This document shows, one piece after another, positions 4,202 through 5,318 of a stretch of DNA of 5,318 nt. This stretch comes from an uncultured Selenomonas sp. (lineage in GTDB: Bacteria > Bacillota > Negativicutes > Selenomonadales > Selenomonadaceae): NCBI GenBank assembly GCA_937981305.1, contig CALJPB010000119.1:1-5318 (forward strand), written 5' to 3'. Position 1 is the first letter of the stretch, and every line of letters begins with the position of its first letter. The notes under the pieces are model-generated. The model made no database searches and had not been told where the DNA came from. It saw only the letters and a program-made list of their open reading frames with translations. Both the position numbers and the translations under genes were made by a program.

Positions 4202-5318
4202 ATGCACATTGTAAAATCCTTCGCCCTTGCCGTCCTTATGCTTGCGCTTGCCGTCTGCACGACCGGCACGGGTGAGGCGGCACAGTGGGACGGCGGCACG
4301 ATCCGCGTCGAAGGGCTCGGTGTCGCCCCCGCAGGGACGAGCGGCACGCAGGCCGAGGCACTGGCCCGCCGCGCAGCAATCTCCGACGCCTATCGCCAGC
4401 TCGCCGAGCAGATCAGCGGTGTGAACGTCGATGCCATGAACACCGTCGAGAACATGATGCTCATGAACAGTACCGTCCGCACCCATGTCAACGCCCTCGT
4501 CAAGGGCGCGCAGATTCTCGCCGAGGAGGCACAGCGCGACGGCTCGTACACCGTGACGATGGAGATTCCTGTCTACGGCAGCGGCTCGCTTGCATCCACA
4601 GTCTTTACACGGGTCGAGCGCACGCCCTGGTCATCGCCCGCGAGCGTCTACGCCCCCTACACCCCCGTACCCTACGACACGACGGGGTACGGCACCTATG
4701 AGCGCCCGCAGGGTCAGGCATCCGCAGCATCCGTTCATCAGTCCCCCATTGCAGCGGCAGCCGCCGCCCCCATCCGCCGCTCGCCCGTCTGGGACGCCAT
4801 CCCCGCAGAAACGCCGTCCGCCGCAGTGACGAGCCCCTCTGTTCAGCCTGTTCAGTCTCCTCCGGCAGCACCGACGCGCCCCACCCATCCTGAGACAGTG
4901 ACAGCAGCCCCCGTCACACCTGCTGCGCCAACGACAGTGATGCCCGCAGCACCGCTGACCCCCGCAACGCCCATCGTCCCCGCAGCGCCTGCTGCGTCTC
5001 CTGCCGACATCGTTCCCACCGGAAGCGCCGTCGGCGGCTACACGGGCGTCATCATCGACTGCACGGGACTCGGACTGCGTCCCGCCATGAGCCCCGTCAT
5101 CAAGGCGGAGAACGGCCGCCCCATCTACGGCTACAAGAACCTCGACAGTGACAAGGTCGTCGCAAGCGGCATGGCATCCTACGCACGCAGCGATGCGGAT
5201 GCAACGCGCGCGGGTACCAATCCCCTGCGTCTGCGTGCCGTCTCCATCGATGGCGGCGCAAACCCCGTCCTCTCCGCGAACGATGCGAACCGCCTCCTCC
5301 TTGAGAACAACGCGAGCG
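4202..5318 (+). CDS. Exported LPP20/FlgT-N-like protein with Pro/Ala/Thr-rich linker (5' part)
   Basis: The window holds 372 codons and the frame is still open at the right edge. Residues 1-27 are a signal peptide. LAVC at 16-19 resembles a lipobox, but Val at -1 is unusual, so a signal peptidase I cut near GEAA/QW is at least as likely. Residues about 33-125 resemble the LPP20 or FlgT N-terminal fold: an opening strand TIRVEGLGVAP, the helix ARRAAISDAYRQLAEQISGV, then TVRTHVNALVKGAQILAEE and the strand YTVTMEIPVYG. Proteins with this fold are surface or flagellar-associated in Helicobacter and Vibrio, but the fold alone does not give a function. Residues about 141-275 are a disordered Pro/Ala/Thr-rich linker. 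Residues about 279-372 form a second conserved-looking domain (YTGVIIDCTGLGLRPAMSP, then RPIYGYKNLDSDKVVASGMASY) that I cannot assign. It is divergent from the DUF4198 pair with 200 bases between start codons. Confidence 0.75.
   Translation, partial: MHIVKSFALAVLMLALAVCTTGTGEAAQWDGGTIRVEGLGVAPAGTSGTQAEALARRAAISDAYRQLAEQISGVNVDAMNTVENMMLMNSTVRTHVNALVKGAQILAEEAQRDGSYTVTMEIPVYGSGSLASTVFTRVERTPWSSPASVYAPYTPVPYDTTGYGTYERPQGQASAASVHQSPIAAAAAAPIRRSPVWDAIPAETPSAAVTSPSVQPVQSPPAAPTRPTHPETVTAAPVTPAAPTTVMPAAPLTPATPIVPAAPAASPADIVPTGSAVGGYTGVIIDCTGLGLRPAMSPVIKAENGRPIYGYKNLDSDKVVASGMASYARSDADATRAGTNPLRLRAVSIDGGANPVLSANDANRLLLENNAS

Noticed and set aside
4605..4888. Minus-strand and alternate plus-strand frames within 4227-4888
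   Set aside because: Low-complexity Arg/Pro/Gly translations produced by the GC-rich Pro/Ala linker code of the plus-strand LPP20-like gene.
1..5318. tRNA, rRNA, riboswitch, toxin-antitoxin or defence-island genes
   Set aside because: None was seen by eye on either strand. The leaders are short except for tpsB, whose hairpins match no riboswitch class I recognise.

Overview
The window looks like chromosomal DNA from a diderm Firmicute of the Negativicutes, most likely Selenomonas or a close relative. This is judged from three things: GC-rich genes separated by AT-rich spacers, strong GGGAGG/AAGGAGG ribosome binding sites with near-consensus sigma-A promoters, and genes that need an outer membrane or periplasm. 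The genus is inferred from gene style; no search was run.

Layout. Four genes read leftward and one reads rightward. (1) 1-889, minus: 5' part of a TpsB/ShlB-family outer-membrane two-partner secretion transporter, cut by the window edge. (2) 890-1193: a 304-base spacer holding an extended -10 promoter with a 7-G run upstream of it, a long hairpin that would sit at the 5' end of the tpsB mRNA, a second small hairpin, and the terminator of the next gene. (3) 1194-2138, minus: a PD-(D/E)XK nuclease-family (Rpn/PDDEXK_2) transposase-like protein with an in-frame AEGR tandem repeat, bracketed by two nearly identical 40-bp hairpin repeats. (4) 2281-3003 and 3279-4001, both minus: two exported DUF4198-family paralogues, 240 residues each and roughly three-quarters identical without gaps. 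Each has its own TTGCAA-N17-TATAAT promoter and its own hairpin terminator. (5) 4202-5318, plus: a divergently transcribed exported protein with an LPP20/FlgT-N-like N-terminal domain, a long Pro/Ala/Thr-rich linker and a second, unrecognised globular domain, open at the window edge.

How the genes work together. Every gene appears to have its own promoter, and three terminators are visible, so this is a set of single-gene units rather than an operon. The common theme is the cell envelope: an outer-membrane transporter, two periplasmic proteins possibly linked to metal handling, and an exported protein with a linker long enough to span a distance. The nuclease gene sits among them like a selfish or accessory unit. 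No complete new defence or mobile system is evident. The most interesting signals are the 5'-terminal hairpin and G-run at the tpsB promoter, the terminator-like direct repeats around the nuclease gene, and a possible histidine-brace metal site in the DUF4198 pair.
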